Assembly (NCBI RefSeq): GCF_030649675.1
Contig: NZ_JAUTDR010000007.1
Span: forward strand, 142,024-206,023
Direction: 5' to 3'
DNA length: 64,000 nucleotides
Source of the DNA: Haliea sp. E1-2-M8
Lineage (GTDB): Bacteria > Pseudomonadota > Gammaproteobacteria > Pseudomonadales > Halieaceae
The notes beneath the pieces were generated by a model. That model searched no databases. It had not been told where the DNA came from and saw only the letters and a program-made list of their open reading frames with translations. Below are positions 10,501 to 17,298 of the stretch, one piece after another; the first letter of the stretch is position 1, and every line of letters starts with the position of its first letter. The position numbers and the translations under genes were made by a program.

Positions 10501-10706
10501 AGGTTCAGCTCGCTGCCGATGATGAGTGGCAGCCCCACCTCCTTCGCCGCCACATGGGCCTTGACCACCCCCGCCAGCGAACACTCGTCGGTAATGGCCA
10601 GCGCCGCATAGCCCAGCTCCTGGGCGCGCTGCACCAGTTCCTGCGGATGCGAGGCACCGCGCAGGAAGCTGTAACAGGTGAGGCTGTGAAGTTCGGCGTA
10701 GGGCAT
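7599..10706 (-). CDS. dnaE2: Error-prone DNA polymerase III alpha subunit DnaE2 (ImuC)
   Basis: 1035 residues from the ATG giving MPYAELHSLTCYSFLRG, the characteristic DnaE2 N-terminus; a TTG at 10718 is an unlikely earlier start. Domain order: PHP domain (about 1-220), polymerase core with GRGSAANSVVCY and the catalytic DIDVDFEHER (two Asp), then helix-hairpin-helix and a C-terminal OB fold (VLFLTLEDETG). DnaE2 performs damage-induced mutagenic translesion synthesis with ImuA/ImuB. Here no imuA or imuB lies next to it, and the gene has its own LexA box just upstream, so it is a stand-alone SOS gene in this region. Confidence 0.95.
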   Translation of the reverse strand: MPYAELHSLTCYSFLRGASHPQELVQRAQELGYAALAITDECSLAGVVKAHVAAKEVGLPLIIGSELNLVEGIRLVALVPSRAAYSELSGLISLARRRSPKGEYRVALRDVIFHLKRCLLIWLPQAEGPDQADEEALGYGQQLARLCKGRVWLGVTHLLGGDDVARHLRLHALAQALDLAMVACGAVQMHVAARKPLHDVFTALRYNTSVARLGRRRLGNSQQHLRRLDKLEQLYPPPLLAATLDIARRCQFSLEELRYEYPEEVVPPGQTANGYLRELVETGCAVRWPGGVSAETRARIEYELELITELHYEYYFLTVYDLVRFARERDILCQGRGSAANSVVCYCLFITEVSPEQVSLLFERFISRERDEPPDIDVDFEHERREEVIQYIYDKYSRRRAALAATVITYRARSAVRDVGRALGLDAVFVDDLAKSMAWWDRSSDLGKRFEEQGVAGHSQLAALFQQLVQEILGFPRHLSQHVGGFVISRGPISQLVPVENASMVDRTVIQWDKEDIEALGLLKVDILALGMLSAIRKSLALVHRDHPRIHGLADIPRDDAATWRMLQQADSVGVFQVESRAQMSMLPRLRPACFYDLVIQIAIVRPGPIQGDMVHPFLRRKQGLEAVTYPSEEIRSVLDRTLGVPIFQEQVIKLAMVAAGFSGGEADQLRRAISNWGKNSKLLSFEQKLVRGMIDRGYEEDFAHRLFDQIKGFGGYGFPESHSASFALLAWVSAWLKCHHPAAFFVGLLNSQPMGFYSPSQLLQDARRHGVAVLPVDVNQSAWDHQLLAATDSGQAPVRLGLRLVKGLSRDGARRLVEARAREPFRQISQLRQRAQLDKRDLEALADADALASLSGNRHQSQWQVMALEQPRPLLREEQQQPASYFNDDVQLPAPAVAEEVLADYRATGLTLRAHPLSLLREQYPFNRCKRHAELHTVANRGFIRIAGLVTCRQRPGSASGVLFLTLEDETGSSNVVVWTRTQEHFRRELMNGRLLVIKGTLERKDGVTHIIAGALHDYSEALAELPLQSRDFR

Positions 10707-10722
10707 GGGGGTGGGCAAACAG

Positions 10723-10742
10723 TACTGTGTTTATATACAGTA
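10723..10742 (-). promoter_or_regulatory. LexA (SOS) box of dnaE2
   Basis: TACTGT, eight A/T-rich bases, then ACAGTA: a perfect-arm match to the gammaproteobacterial LexA operator CTGT-N8-ACAG. It sits 17-36 bases ahead of the dnaE2 ATG and overlaps TATA-rich promoter-like sequence, so LexA binding should block the promoter until DNA damage. Confidence 0.9.
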
Positions 10743-10957
10743 TAATGCTTTGGGAGGATTGCAAGGGGATTTTTCAGCGGCAGCGTACACTTGAGCTTTA
10801 ATATTCAGGGTAACCATCTAAACTTTAACCAGAAATCCAACGCTTGCAGCATGAGATGTCGAATCGCGGCCGGGAAGTCCACGGGCCACCAATCAAGTAT
10901 CCAGGTGGACTGAAATCACCATTTTTTATCGGGTAAGGATCACGTGCGGCAGGGCAG

Positions 10958-10969
10958 CCACTATAGTGG
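10958..10969. promoter_or_regulatory. Perfect 12-bp palindrome CCACTATAGTGG
   Basis: Perfect inverted repeat with a TATA centre, 56 bp upstream of the ATG at 11025. Position and symmetry fit an operator overlapping a promoter, but no cognate regulator is evident, so this is only a candidate site. Confidence 0.3.
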
Positions 10970-11024
10970 TAGTCGCCACAGAACGGTTCGCCAAATAAAA
11001 GGTGAAAACCAGGAGGCCAGCGTA

Positions 11025-11609
11025 ATGGCGCAGGAATACCTGATAGGCGTGATGATGACGCCTGTGGAAAATCCGGATGAGGCCTTCCAGGCGGCGATAC
11101 ACGAGGCGGTGACGCTGGTAGATCAGCGTTTGGCGCAGCGCGTGCCGAACCTGCGCCTGGAGGTGTTCGAGTTCGTGGGACCGCACCTGACACCAGCGCA
11201 CGGGGGCTACTCGCCGCTGGAATTGCTGCAACTGGGCGTGATCGAGAAAGTGGAGCGCAAGCCGAACTTCCTGCTGGTGGTGACGGAAGTAGACATCTCA
11301 TCGCAGTTGACGACCTATATCGTCGCGCTGCCCAGCCGCCTAACCAATGTGGGCCTGATCTCCACCAAGCGGTTCAGTCCGCGCTTTTGGGGAGAGCCAG
11401 ATGACACGGCCGGTTTGACGGCGCAGCGGCTGGCGGCGAACCGCGGCAGCATCTGGCGAACGGTGCGCCGCTCCAATCCATTTCGGCATGAAAATCAGCA
11501 CCTTTATCGCGGCAATGGGGGTGCTGGTTGGGTCTTTGGGCGGCCGGGTGGACAACCGCACGGTGATGCAGCGGATCCTGTTTGTGGAAGTAGATCTTTA
11601 GGGTGTTAG
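11025..11609 (+). CDS. Conserved hypothetical protein with an aberrant C-terminus
   Basis: Starts at an ATG with AGGAGG upstream. The first ~130 residues look like a real folded protein (YLIGVMMTPVENPDEAF, RLEVFEFVGPHLTPA, KPNFLLVVTEVDIS, TYIVALPSRLTNVGLIST). After LTAQRLAANRGSIWRTVRRSNPF the reading frame turns into low-complexity Arg/Gly/His sequence (HENQHLYRGNGGAG onward). An adjacent frame from 11488 reads MKISTFIAAMGVLVGSLGG, more like a membrane segment. A deletion or frameshift has probably removed the natural C-terminal part. No function is recognised. Confidence 0.55.
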   Translation: MAQEYLIGVMMTPVENPDEAFQAAIHEAVTLVDQRLAQRVPNLRLEVFEFVGPHLTPAHGGYSPLELLQLGVIEKVERKPNFLLVVTEVDISSQLTTYIVALPSRLTNVGLISTKRFSPRFWGEPDDTAGLTAQRLAANRGSIWRTVRRSNPFRHENQHLYRGNGGAGWVFGRPGGQPHGDAADPVCGSRSLGC

Positions 11610-11735
11610 ACCGAGCGCTTGCGACGATTCAAGGACTTTGTTTTGACAAGAATACCGAGGCGCTCGCCTATATGGCAGTTAGAAGCGTCGCCATTGCAGC
11701 GGTCACGGTTACACTGGAGGCCAAAAGGAGTTCGC

Positions 11736-11880
11736 ATGAACTATCAGGCGGTAAACTTCAACGACAATCCTGGTCTCTTCAATGAGCAATGGTCTCCCAA
11801 AGTGATCGCCGAGATGAATGACTATCAGTTCAAGCTCGTTAAAATCCAGGGCGAGTTCGTGTGGCATGATCAGAAGCACC
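11736..11880 (+). pseudogene. Truncated cupin-domain protein (N-terminal ~45 residues)
   Basis: ATG preceded by AAAGGAG. The translation MNYQAVNFNDNPGLFNEQW, then SPKVIAEMNDYQFKLVKIQ and GEFVWHD, is the start of a small cupin family whose members continue with a metal-binding EGE/HxH barrel. Homology stops at about 11868, and the frame then runs on through the antisense of the prenyltransferase gene whose stop codon is at 11881. The two genes were evidently joined by a deletion or insertion that removed the cupin barrel. Non-functional remnant; family assignment is from recall of the N-terminal motif. Confidence 0.6.
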
Positions 11881-12567
11881 TCAGCCACCGAGGGTGCGGT
11901 CCTGCTGCCCGAACCATGCCAGCGCAGCATCGAGGTGCTGCGGCTGGAAGTCGGGCCACAGCGCGTCCAGCACGAAGATGTCGGCATAGACCGACTGCAC
12001 GGGCAGGAAGCCGCTCAAGCGCCGCCCGCCGCCCCACCGGACAATCATGTCCAGACGCGAGATATCGGCGGACCGCAGTCCTCCATTCTTCAGGCCGGCC
12101 AAGTCCCACTCCCAGCCGTAGTTGACGAGGAAGTTGACTTTGATGCCGGTACCGTGACGAACCCGGAACGCCGCCAGATCGGCGGGAAACTGGTTGGATT
12201 GCTCGTTGCCGATGACCAGCAAGGCGGCGCCTCGGCGCGAGATCTCCAGCGCGAAATCGACGCAGGCAGCACGAAAGCTGTTGGCCTGCTCGGTTGGGCG
12301 GCGCGTATTGTCCTGGGTGAATCCGTAGACCGAAACCTCTTCGACGCCGAGCGTCTTGCATGCTTCGAAAAGCGTTAATCCAGGAGCTATGCCCCATGAA
12401 TAGCCCTGCTCTTTGCGCAGACCTTGCTGTACCGCCCATCGCCGGTTGCCGTCCGGGATGAAACCTATGTGCCGGGGCATACGTCGCGCCCTACGCGGCG
12501 GGCTCACGGCGCTCGCAGAGGTCGAGTTCGCACTTACCGGGTGGTGCAGCAGATCGGAACCTTTCAC
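11881..12567 (-). CDS. Divergent cis-prenyltransferase (undecaprenyl diphosphate synthase family)
   Basis: 228 residues from a GTG; an internal ATG at 12480 begins right at the conserved domain and may be the true start. Family motifs are visible but altered: HIGFIPDGNRRWA (catalytic DGN, with Pro where UppS has Met), YGFTQDNTRRP for the YAFSxENWxRP block, VNYGWEWD, and RWGGGRRLSGFLPVQSVYAD ending in DALWPDF. UppS condenses isopentenyl diphosphate into C55 carrier lipid; the divergence suggests a second, accessory enzyme with different chain length or substrate. Lies inverted among relic genes and abuts a truncated cupin. Confidence 0.8.
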   Translation of the reverse strand: MKGSDLLHHPVSANSTSASAVSPPRRARRMPRHIGFIPDGNRRWAVQQGLRKEQGYSWGIAPGLTLFEACKTLGVEEVSVYGFTQDNTRRPTEQANSFRAACVDFALEISRRGAALLVIGNEQSNQFPADLAAFRVRHGTGIKVNFLVNYGWEWDLAGLKNGGLRSADISRLDMIVRWGGGRRLSGFLPVQSVYADIFVLDALWPDFQPQHLDAALAWFGQQDRTLGG

Positions 12568-12859
12568 TCTGAGGTTTTGCCGTCGAAGTGTTCTGTATCG
12601 GCCTCGGCGTCAGCACGAGTTCGGGTCGCCTGATTCTCGATATCTTGCACAAAACCCTTCATCGCAACTCCTCTGTTGGAACGACTTCCAGCGCAACCGG
12701 CTTGGTCGACAGCAGCCTCGGCTAATGTTCGGGTAGCAGTGAGATCGCTTGCGATCCTCGAGTCCTGCGATGTTAATTGAATTCCGGCGCGCGTTTCCTG
12801 TCAGTGCGCAGCCGCACATACTGCACCGCAGCTGATGCTGCGCGCTAGGGGTTTCAGAG

Positions 12860-13258
12860 GTGTCGATGCACAGCCATGCTGGTATTTCTAGTCACAGGGA
12901 GTTTCCTGATGCCTACTACACCGCAAATCCGGAACATGCCATTTATGGAGTCGTGTTCGAGATTGATCTGCAGCAGAAGTCGGCTTTGGACAAAGCCGAA
13001 GCTCTTGGGTATGGGTACGACGAGAAAAAAGTCGTAGTTGTAGCTGGCAAAGGCTCCTTTGCAAAGGCAATGACATACGTGGCTAGGGATATTGATGTAG
13101 ATCTAAGTCCTTACTCCTGGTACGTAAACCACGTTATTGTCGGTGCATACGAGGCCTCTTTACCCGCTGATTATATTCACGAAAAGATATTCGCAGTTGC
13201 GGCAGTCGAAGATAGGGACAGGGAAAGGGATGCAAAGCAGCGTGCAATACACAGTTAA
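12860..13258 (+). pseudogene. Gamma-glutamylcyclotransferase-family fragment lacking its N-terminus
   Basis: The segment from DAYYTANPEHAIYGVVFEI through the C-terminus (YSWYVNHVIVGAYEASLP, then YIHEKIFAVAAVEDRDR) matches the C-terminal two-thirds of GGCT/AIG2-like proteins. The defining N-terminal FAYGSNM region is absent and replaced by unrelated MSMHSHAGISSHREF. Intact proteins of this type release 5-oxoproline from gamma-glutamyl amino acids. The fragment could still be translated but should lack the active-site loop. The stop codon overlaps an attC-like sequence. Confidence 0.6.
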
Positions 13259-13306
13259 CAAGCAACTACAGCAAATCAAGCTCTGCTGCATTCGTCGAGG
13301 CATCAT
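13254..13306 (+). repeat. attC-like junction 1
   Basis: Begins GTTAACAAGC directly at the stop codon of the preceding fragment and ends GTCGAGGCATCA. The AACAA...GAGGC frame is shared with sites at 14584 and 15073. The right-hand GTTA core is mutated (ATCA), so this would be a worn-out integron recombination site. Confidence 0.3.
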
Positions 13307-13309
13307 GAA

Positions 13310-13353
13310 GTGAGGACGACCTCACCTCTCCAAAGCGAAAGGGGACGGCCCCT
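13310..13353 (+). promoter_or_regulatory. Guanidine-II (mini-ykkC) riboswitch
   Basis: Two short hairpins, each capped by the ACGR tetraloop that defines this class: GTGAGG-ACGA-CCTCAC (13310-13325) and AGGGG-ACGG-CCCCT (13340-13353), separated by a 14-base linker. The ribosome site GAGAGG starts only 7 bases after the second hairpin and the sugE ATG is at 13369. In known examples guanidinium binding to both loops frees the Shine-Dalgarno and turns on guanidinium exporters; the gene here is exactly such an exporter. Confidence 0.92.
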
Positions 13354-13368
13354 GTCACCGAGAGGTTT

Positions 13369-13686
13369 ATGAACTGGATCATTTTATTCCTGGCTGGGCT
13401 GCTTGAGATAGGTTGGGCTATCGGGCTGAAATATACCGATGGCTTCACAAGGTTTTGGCCCACGGTGGGTACCGTCATTTCGATGGTTGCAAGTTTCCTG
13501 TTGCTGGGACTGGCACTTAAAACCTTGCCTGTCGGTACAGCCTACGCTGTGTGGGTTGGCATTGGTGCTGTCGGCACGGCCGTACTGGGAATTTTGCTAT
13601 TTAACGAATCAACTGAAATGCTCAAGATGGTAAGTCTGGCTTTGATATGTGCCGGCATTGTCGGCCTTAAACTGGCCCATGTCTGA
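13369..13686 (+). CDS. sugE: SMR-family guanidinium exporter (Gdx/SugE)
   Basis: 105 residues, four transmembrane helices, antiparallel dimer expected. The essential proton/substrate glutamate is in place at residue 13 ([14 protein letters not shown]). [17 protein letters not shown] in helix 3 and [11 protein letters not shown] at the end are typical of the SugE/Gdx branch rather than EmrE. It exchanges guanidinium for protons. The upstream guanidine-II riboswitch independently supports this substrate. GAGAGG ribosome site 3-8 bases ahead of the ATG. Confidence 0.95.
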   Translation: MNWIILFLAGLLEIGWAIGLKYTDGFTRFWPTVGTVISMVASFLLLGLALKTLPVGTAYAVWVGIGAVGTAVLGILLFNESTEMLKMVSLALICAGIVGLKLAHV

Positions 13687-13758
13687 CAGGTTAAAGCCGA
13701 CCGCTGGGAGCGCGGCTTGACGCGGGGTTATTGAGCGCTTTTACTAAGGAGTCGGAAA

Positions 13759-13797
13759 GCGTCTCCGCGGAGACGTCCCTCAAACCTACGGAGACGC
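13759..13797 (+). promoter_or_regulatory. Competing hairpins over the VIT-gene ribosome site
   Basis: CGTCTCCG-CGGAGACG (13760-13775) is a perfect 16-bp palindrome. The same GCGTCTCC arm (13759-13766) can instead pair with GGAGACGC (13790-13797), whose GGAG lies 8-11 bases ahead of the GTG at 13802 and is the best ribosome site. The two pairings exclude one another, one of them hiding the ribosome site. Sequence-level observation; regulation is inferred. Confidence 0.35.
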
Positions 13798-13801
13798 CTG
13801 A

Positions 13802-14563
13802 GTGAAAAGCGCACATAAGGTAGAGCTCATTCGAGAGCATTATCCAGACATGATTCGGAAGCGCTTGTCTCAGGGCGGGAAAAGCCAATATATTTCTGAT
13901 GCTGTATTGGGGGGCATCGATGGATGCATAACAACATTTGCTGTTGTTTCCGGCTCGGTTGGCGCTGGTTTCCCATCTTCCGTAGCAGTGATACTAGGTT
14001 TTGCGAACCTTATTGCTGATGGTTTTAGCATGGCCATAAGTAACTATGAGTCCAGCAAGGCAGAACAAGACTTTATTGAAAGTATTAAAAAATCTGAAGA
14101 AAGACACATTGATGAAATTCCAGAGGGTGAGCGGGAAGAAGTCAGACAGATATATAGAGCCAAGGGTTTTAGCGGTGATCTACTTGAACAGGTGGTTGAC
14201 ACCATCACCGCGAACAAAAGAATCTGGCTTGACGTAATGCTTGCCGAAGAGCATGGCCTTGGCAAGACCGCACAGAGGCCTTTGATATCCGCTGGCGTCA
14301 CATTTCTGGCATTTATCTCAGTGGGTTCGGTTCCGCTGATGCCGTATATCATGTCATCGCTTGAGAATAATCAACAGTTTGCGATAAGTGCATTTCTTGC
14401 TGGGGCCATGTTCTTTTCAATAGGGATGCTCAAGAGTTTTGCTCTGGCGAAGCCCATATTTCTGTCTGGAGTACGGACGCTCCTGACAGGGGGGGCAGCA
14501 GCAGCCCTGGCGTACTATGCAGCCTATATGTTACGAGAGATATTTAACATTGCCACTGGTTAA
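13802..14563 (+). CDS. VIT1/CCC1-family transporter
   Basis: 253 residues. VIT-family architecture: a first helix with GGIDGCITTFAVVSGSVGAGF, a second with GFANLIADGFSMAISNY, a long charged cytoplasmic stretch (about 82-150, Glu/Lys-rich, with EERHIDEIPEGEREEV) and three C-terminal helices. The family moves Fe2+/Mn2+ out of the cytosol, the metal being staged on the Glu-rich domain. GTG start chosen because GGAG precedes it at good spacing. Possible cassette-type neighbour of sugE; an attC-like sequence follows the stop. Confidence 0.9.
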   Translation: MKSAHKVELIREHYPDMIRKRLSQGGKSQYISDAVLGGIDGCITTFAVVSGSVGAGFPSSVAVILGFANLIADGFSMAISNYESSKAEQDFIESIKKSEERHIDEIPEGEREEVRQIYRAKGFSGDLLEQVVDTITANKRIWLDVMLAEEHGLGKTAQRPLISAGVTFLAFISVGSVPLMPYIMSSLENNQQFAISAFLAGAMFFSIGMLKSFALAKPIFLSGVRTLLTGGAAAALAYYAAYMLREIFNIATG

Positions 14564-14583
14564 CGTCACATGCAGCAGGCCAG

Positions 14584-14653
14584 CGTAACAAACCCATGCA
14601 GTTGGACACAGTGCCCGCTATCTGCACACCTGAGTTGATGCGAGGCGTTATAT
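14584..14653 (+). repeat. attC-like junction 2
   Basis: GCGTAACAAACCC at the left and GCGAGGCGTTATAT at the right frame about 70 bp between the VIT and DUF302 genes. Both ends closely resemble the ends of Vibrio-type attC sites (TAACAAACGCC...GGGCGTTATAT). Internal arm pairing is weak, so it may be degenerate. Best-preserved of three such sites. Confidence 0.4.
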
Positions 14654-14679
14654 TTCAAAAACCAAGAGCGAGGTGACCC

Positions 14680-15063
14680 ATGTACTACATAGTGGAAACT
14701 GATAAATCATTCGACCAAGCAGCTACAGACCTTGACGCAGCCGTTAAGCAGCATGGTTTCGGAGTTCTCCATGTCCACGACCTGGGGTCGACCCTGCGCA
14801 GCAAAGGAATTGAATTCGAGGAACAATGCAAGGTATTTGAAGTTTGCAACCCAGCGGAAGCTGCCAAGGTCCTGGCGACCGATATGCGTCTGAATATGGC
14901 GCTGCCATGTCGCATTTCCGTTTTTACGGACAAGGGCAAGACCATGATTGGGCTGATCAAGCCGGCGCAGATGCTTGCATCGCTTTCCCAGGATGCAGCG
15001 TTGGTCCAGGTGTCCGAGGACGTTGAGCGTAAGACGATTCAGATGGTCGACGATGCAAAGTAA
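14680..15063 (+). CDS. DUF302-domain protein
   Basis: 127 residues. Conserved DUF302 features: VETDKSFDQAATDLDAAVK at the start, GFGVLHVHDLGSTLRSKG, CKVFEVCNPAEAAKVL and LPCRISVFTDKGKTMIG. The family forms small dimeric alpha/beta proteins, often found beside metal- or redox-related genes; its biochemical role is unknown. Two Cys residues (CKVFEVC) five residues apart and a later Cys could bind a ligand but this is speculation. GAGG ribosome site about eight bases upstream. Confidence 0.87.
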   Translation: MYYIVETDKSFDQAATDLDAAVKQHGFGVLHVHDLGSTLRSKGIEFEEQCKVFEVCNPAEAAKVLATDMRLNMALPCRISVFTDKGKTMIGLIKPAQMLASLSQDAALVQVSEDVERKTIQMVDDAK

Positions 15064-15072
15064 ACGCTCAGC

Positions 15073-15108
15073 GCGTAACAAGTAAACTGCGCCGCTGGTT
15101 GAGGCATT
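15073..15108 (+). repeat. attC-like junction 3
   Basis: GCGTAACAAGTAAACTGCG to TTGAGGCATT, starting ten bases after the DUF302 stop. Same AACAA...GAGGC frame as the sites at 13254 and 14584, with the right core degraded. Confidence 0.3.
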
Positions 15109-15122
15109 GGATGTAAGGGAAT

Positions 15123-15227
15123 ATGAGTCAGCTCACGATCATTGTTCTCGCCTCTTGGCTCGCGGGTCTCGCAGCCTTCGGTGGCGGCGCGCCGAATGTA
15201 TTCGGCGCGGATAGCCTGCAGCTTTAG
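15123..15227 (+). CDS. Short hydrophobic ORF, possible transporter N-terminal remnant
   Basis: 34 codons: MSQLTIIVLASWLAGLAAFGGG followed by a short tail. AAGGGA sits a few bases ahead of the ATG. One hydrophobic helix ending in LAAFGGG resembles the first helix of ZIP-type metal transporters, so this may be the leftover start of such a gene; it could equally be a genuine small membrane protein. No further evidence. Confidence 0.3.
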   Translation: MSQLTIIVLASWLAGLAAFGGGAPNVFGADSLQL

Positions 15228-15395
15228 TCGGCAGGTCGAGGTCTCCGGGACTGTTAACCATGGTTGACGTATCGAAAGCTGTGAACTAGTGTGCAGACAT
15301 ATTTGCAGCCTGGCGTCTGACACGGGGTAATAACGGCCCCAGAGTAAAAACAGCGCGGCGGCTTGAAAGGCGGCCCTGCAACTGGAGATGTAAAA

Positions 15396-15689
15396 ATGCC
15401 CGTGAAGCCAAGTCGCTGGGGTTCAGCTGAATATTTCCAAACTGAAGAGGATATTCAGGTATATCTGGAGGCTGTGCTGGAAGACGAAGGTGATGATCCC
15501 GCCGATATTATTCATGCTCTCGGAGTAGTTGCTCGCGCCAAGAACATGAGCAAGCTTGCCAGAGAAGCCGGCATTTCCAGGGAGGGGCTTTACAAGGCGC
15601 TTTCTGAGGAAGGCAACCCCACATTCGCTACAGTGGCGAAAATTGCCAGGGCGCTGGGACTACAAATCAGGTTTCAAACAGCCGCGTAA
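15396..15689 (+). CDS. HigA-like addiction-module antidote / HTH regulator
   Basis: 97 residues from the ATG preceded by GGAG. N-terminal SRWGSAEYFQTEEDIQVYL is the typical opening of the putative addiction-module antidote family; the helix-turn-helix is MSKLAREAGISREGLYKALS, and the protein ends in the usual FATVAKIARALGLQIRF. Such antitoxins normally follow a RelE/HigB-type toxin gene; the upstream 165 bp contain no such gene, so this is an orphan. Likely DNA-binding and autoregulatory. Confidence 0.85.
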   Translation: MPVKPSRWGSAEYFQTEEDIQVYLEAVLEDEGDDPADIIHALGVVARAKNMSKLAREAGISREGLYKALSEEGNPTFATVAKIARALGLQIRFQTAA

Positions 15690-17275
15690 TGCGCGCTAAC
15701 CGTCACAAGCAGTCTGACGGCTCCTTCGCAACCGCTGATGCTGCGGGGCCATTCGGCAGGATCTGCCGGCGGCTACCAGCTGCAGGCTCACCAATCGATC
15801 ACGGAGGAGTTCCTGGACATCGAGGACAGTACCTGATTGGAATCCGGAGCCTGGCCTGGTCTCAAACGGCCCGACTCATCTGCGCCACGTTCGTGTGCTG
15901 CGCCGTCTTTACGTTCAACACAGTCGCTGCCCAGCAGTCAGGCGATGGCGACGATAAGCCGACGCCGGCGAGAGTGTCGGAAGGCAAGCCCGAGTCTCCA
16001 GGTAAAGTGGAAATCCAGCCCGTCGCCAAGGACGACGACATCGAGCAGCGACTTACAGATATTCTGAATACGACAGGCTGGTTTGGTGAGCCCCAGGTGA
16101 CGGTCGAGGACGGGATCGTTTACCTGAAAGGGACAACGGAAAGCGATGAATCCAGGCAATGGGCCAGAGATTTAGCGAAGAATACGGAGGGTGTGGTTGC
16201 AGTCGTCAATCAAATCACAGTTGCCCGCGGTACAGTTTGGAATTTCGATCCAACGCTTCAGGTACTCAATGAGCTGGCGCGCGGATCTATTCGATTGCTG
16301 CCCTTGATCGTGGTGGCGGTGGTCATTATCACTGTTTCATGGTTCTCCGCCAAATTTATGGTGCTCTTGCTGCGTCGCAGGCTTCTGACCCGATCCGGTA
16401 GTCAGCTTTTGCGCGAGGTAATGGCCCGGGCTGGCGGGATCCTAGTGATGCTGTTGGGCCTGTACCTGGTGCTGCGTATCGCCGGGCTCACGCAACTCGC
16501 GCTCACTCTGGTGGGCGGTACAGGCCTTATTGGTTTGGTGCTGGGCATCGCCTTCCGCGACATCACCGAGAATTTTCTCGCGAGTCTCTTTCTGAGTTTG
16601 CAGCAGCCGTTTCGCGAGGGCGATCTGGTAGAGGTGGCGAGCGTCACGGGCTACGTTCAGCGGCTGACGGCGCGGACGACTGTTCTAATGACACTCGACG
16701 GCAATCAGGTACAAGTCCCCAATTCGACTGTCTTCAAAAGCACGCTGCGCAACTTCACGAGCAATCCCAATCGCCGCGAGGATTTCATTGTGGGTATCGG
16801 CTATGACGATTCCATTTCCTTTGCCCAGGAAGTGGCCTTGAAGGTGCTCGCCGAGCACCCCGCCGTGTTGCAAGAGCCCGAGCCCTTGGTGCTCGTGGAG
16901 AACCTTGGGCCGTCAACGGTCAACCTGCGGATTTATTTCTGGCTCGATGGCGGCCAGCTCAGCTGGGCGAAAGTGAAGTCTTCAGTTATTCGATTCATCA
17001 AACGGGCCTTCCAGGACGCGGAGATCTCGCTGCCGGACGAGGCCCGGGAAGTCACCTTCCCTGCCGGGGTGCCTGTACGCATGATGGAAGATCAAAGTGC
17101 TTCGGAGCCAGCCGGGCCGGTGCAGGCCAAGTCGACCGCCGAGCCCGAAACAGTCGCGACCAAGGCGGAAGCCGGCCTGGAAAGCGAAGCCGAGGAAATA
17201 AAAAAACAGGCACTCAGTTCCTGGACGCCCGGAGAGAATCTTTTAACTACATCGTCGTCTGCGGATACCAATTGA
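15689..17275 (+). CDS. BON-domain mechanosensitive channel (MscS family)
   Basis: Open frame of 528 residues; the only ATG is at 15689 but the first ~50 residues look non-native, and translation may really begin near 15831 ahead of a signal-like segment (TARLICATFVCCAVFTFNTVAAQQ). A BON domain follows (about 115-180: IEQRLTDILNTTGWFG, GIVYLKGTTESDESR). Then come transmembrane helices (210-300) with the pore-lining pattern GGTGLIGLVLGIAFRD and an MscS beta domain (VQRLTARTTVLMTLDGN, PNSTVFKSTLRNF). It should open under membrane tension to release osmolytes. The tail is acidic and disordered. Confidence 0.88.
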   Translation: MRANRHKQSDGSFATADAAGPFGRICRRLPAAGSPIDHGGVPGHRGQYLIGIRSLAWSQTARLICATFVCCAVFTFNTVAAQQSGDGDDKPTPARVSEGKPESPGKVEIQPVAKDDDIEQRLTDILNTTGWFGEPQVTVEDGIVYLKGTTESDESRQWARDLAKNTEGVVAVVNQITVARGTVWNFDPTLQVLNELARGSIRLLPLIVVAVVIITVSWFSAKFMVLLLRRRLLTRSGSQLLREVMARAGGILVMLLGLYLVLRIAGLTQLALTLVGGTGLIGLVLGIAFRDITENFLASLFLSLQQPFREGDLVEVASVTGYVQRLTARTTVLMTLDGNQVQVPNSTVFKSTLRNFTSNPNRREDFIVGIGYDDSISFAQEVALKVLAEHPAVLQEPEPLVLVENLGPSTVNLRIYFWLDGGQLSWAKVKSSVIRFIKRAFQDAEISLPDEAREVTFPAGVPVRMMEDQSASEPAGPVQAKSTAEPETVATKAEAGLESEAEEIKKQALSSWTPGENLLTTSSSADTN

Positions 17276-17298
17276 AGCGCGGATTGGCGGGAGGATAG

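Noticed and set aside
9273..10745. 490-codon open frame antisense to dnaE2
   Set aside because: Pro/Gln/His-rich, no domain, mirrors the codon structure of a real high-GC gene on the other strand.
15764..15835. Alternative-frame peptide GGYQLQAHQSITEEFLDIED inside the 5' part of the BON-MscS frame
   Set aside because: Looks protein-like and may be a relic, but has no start or homologue that I can name.
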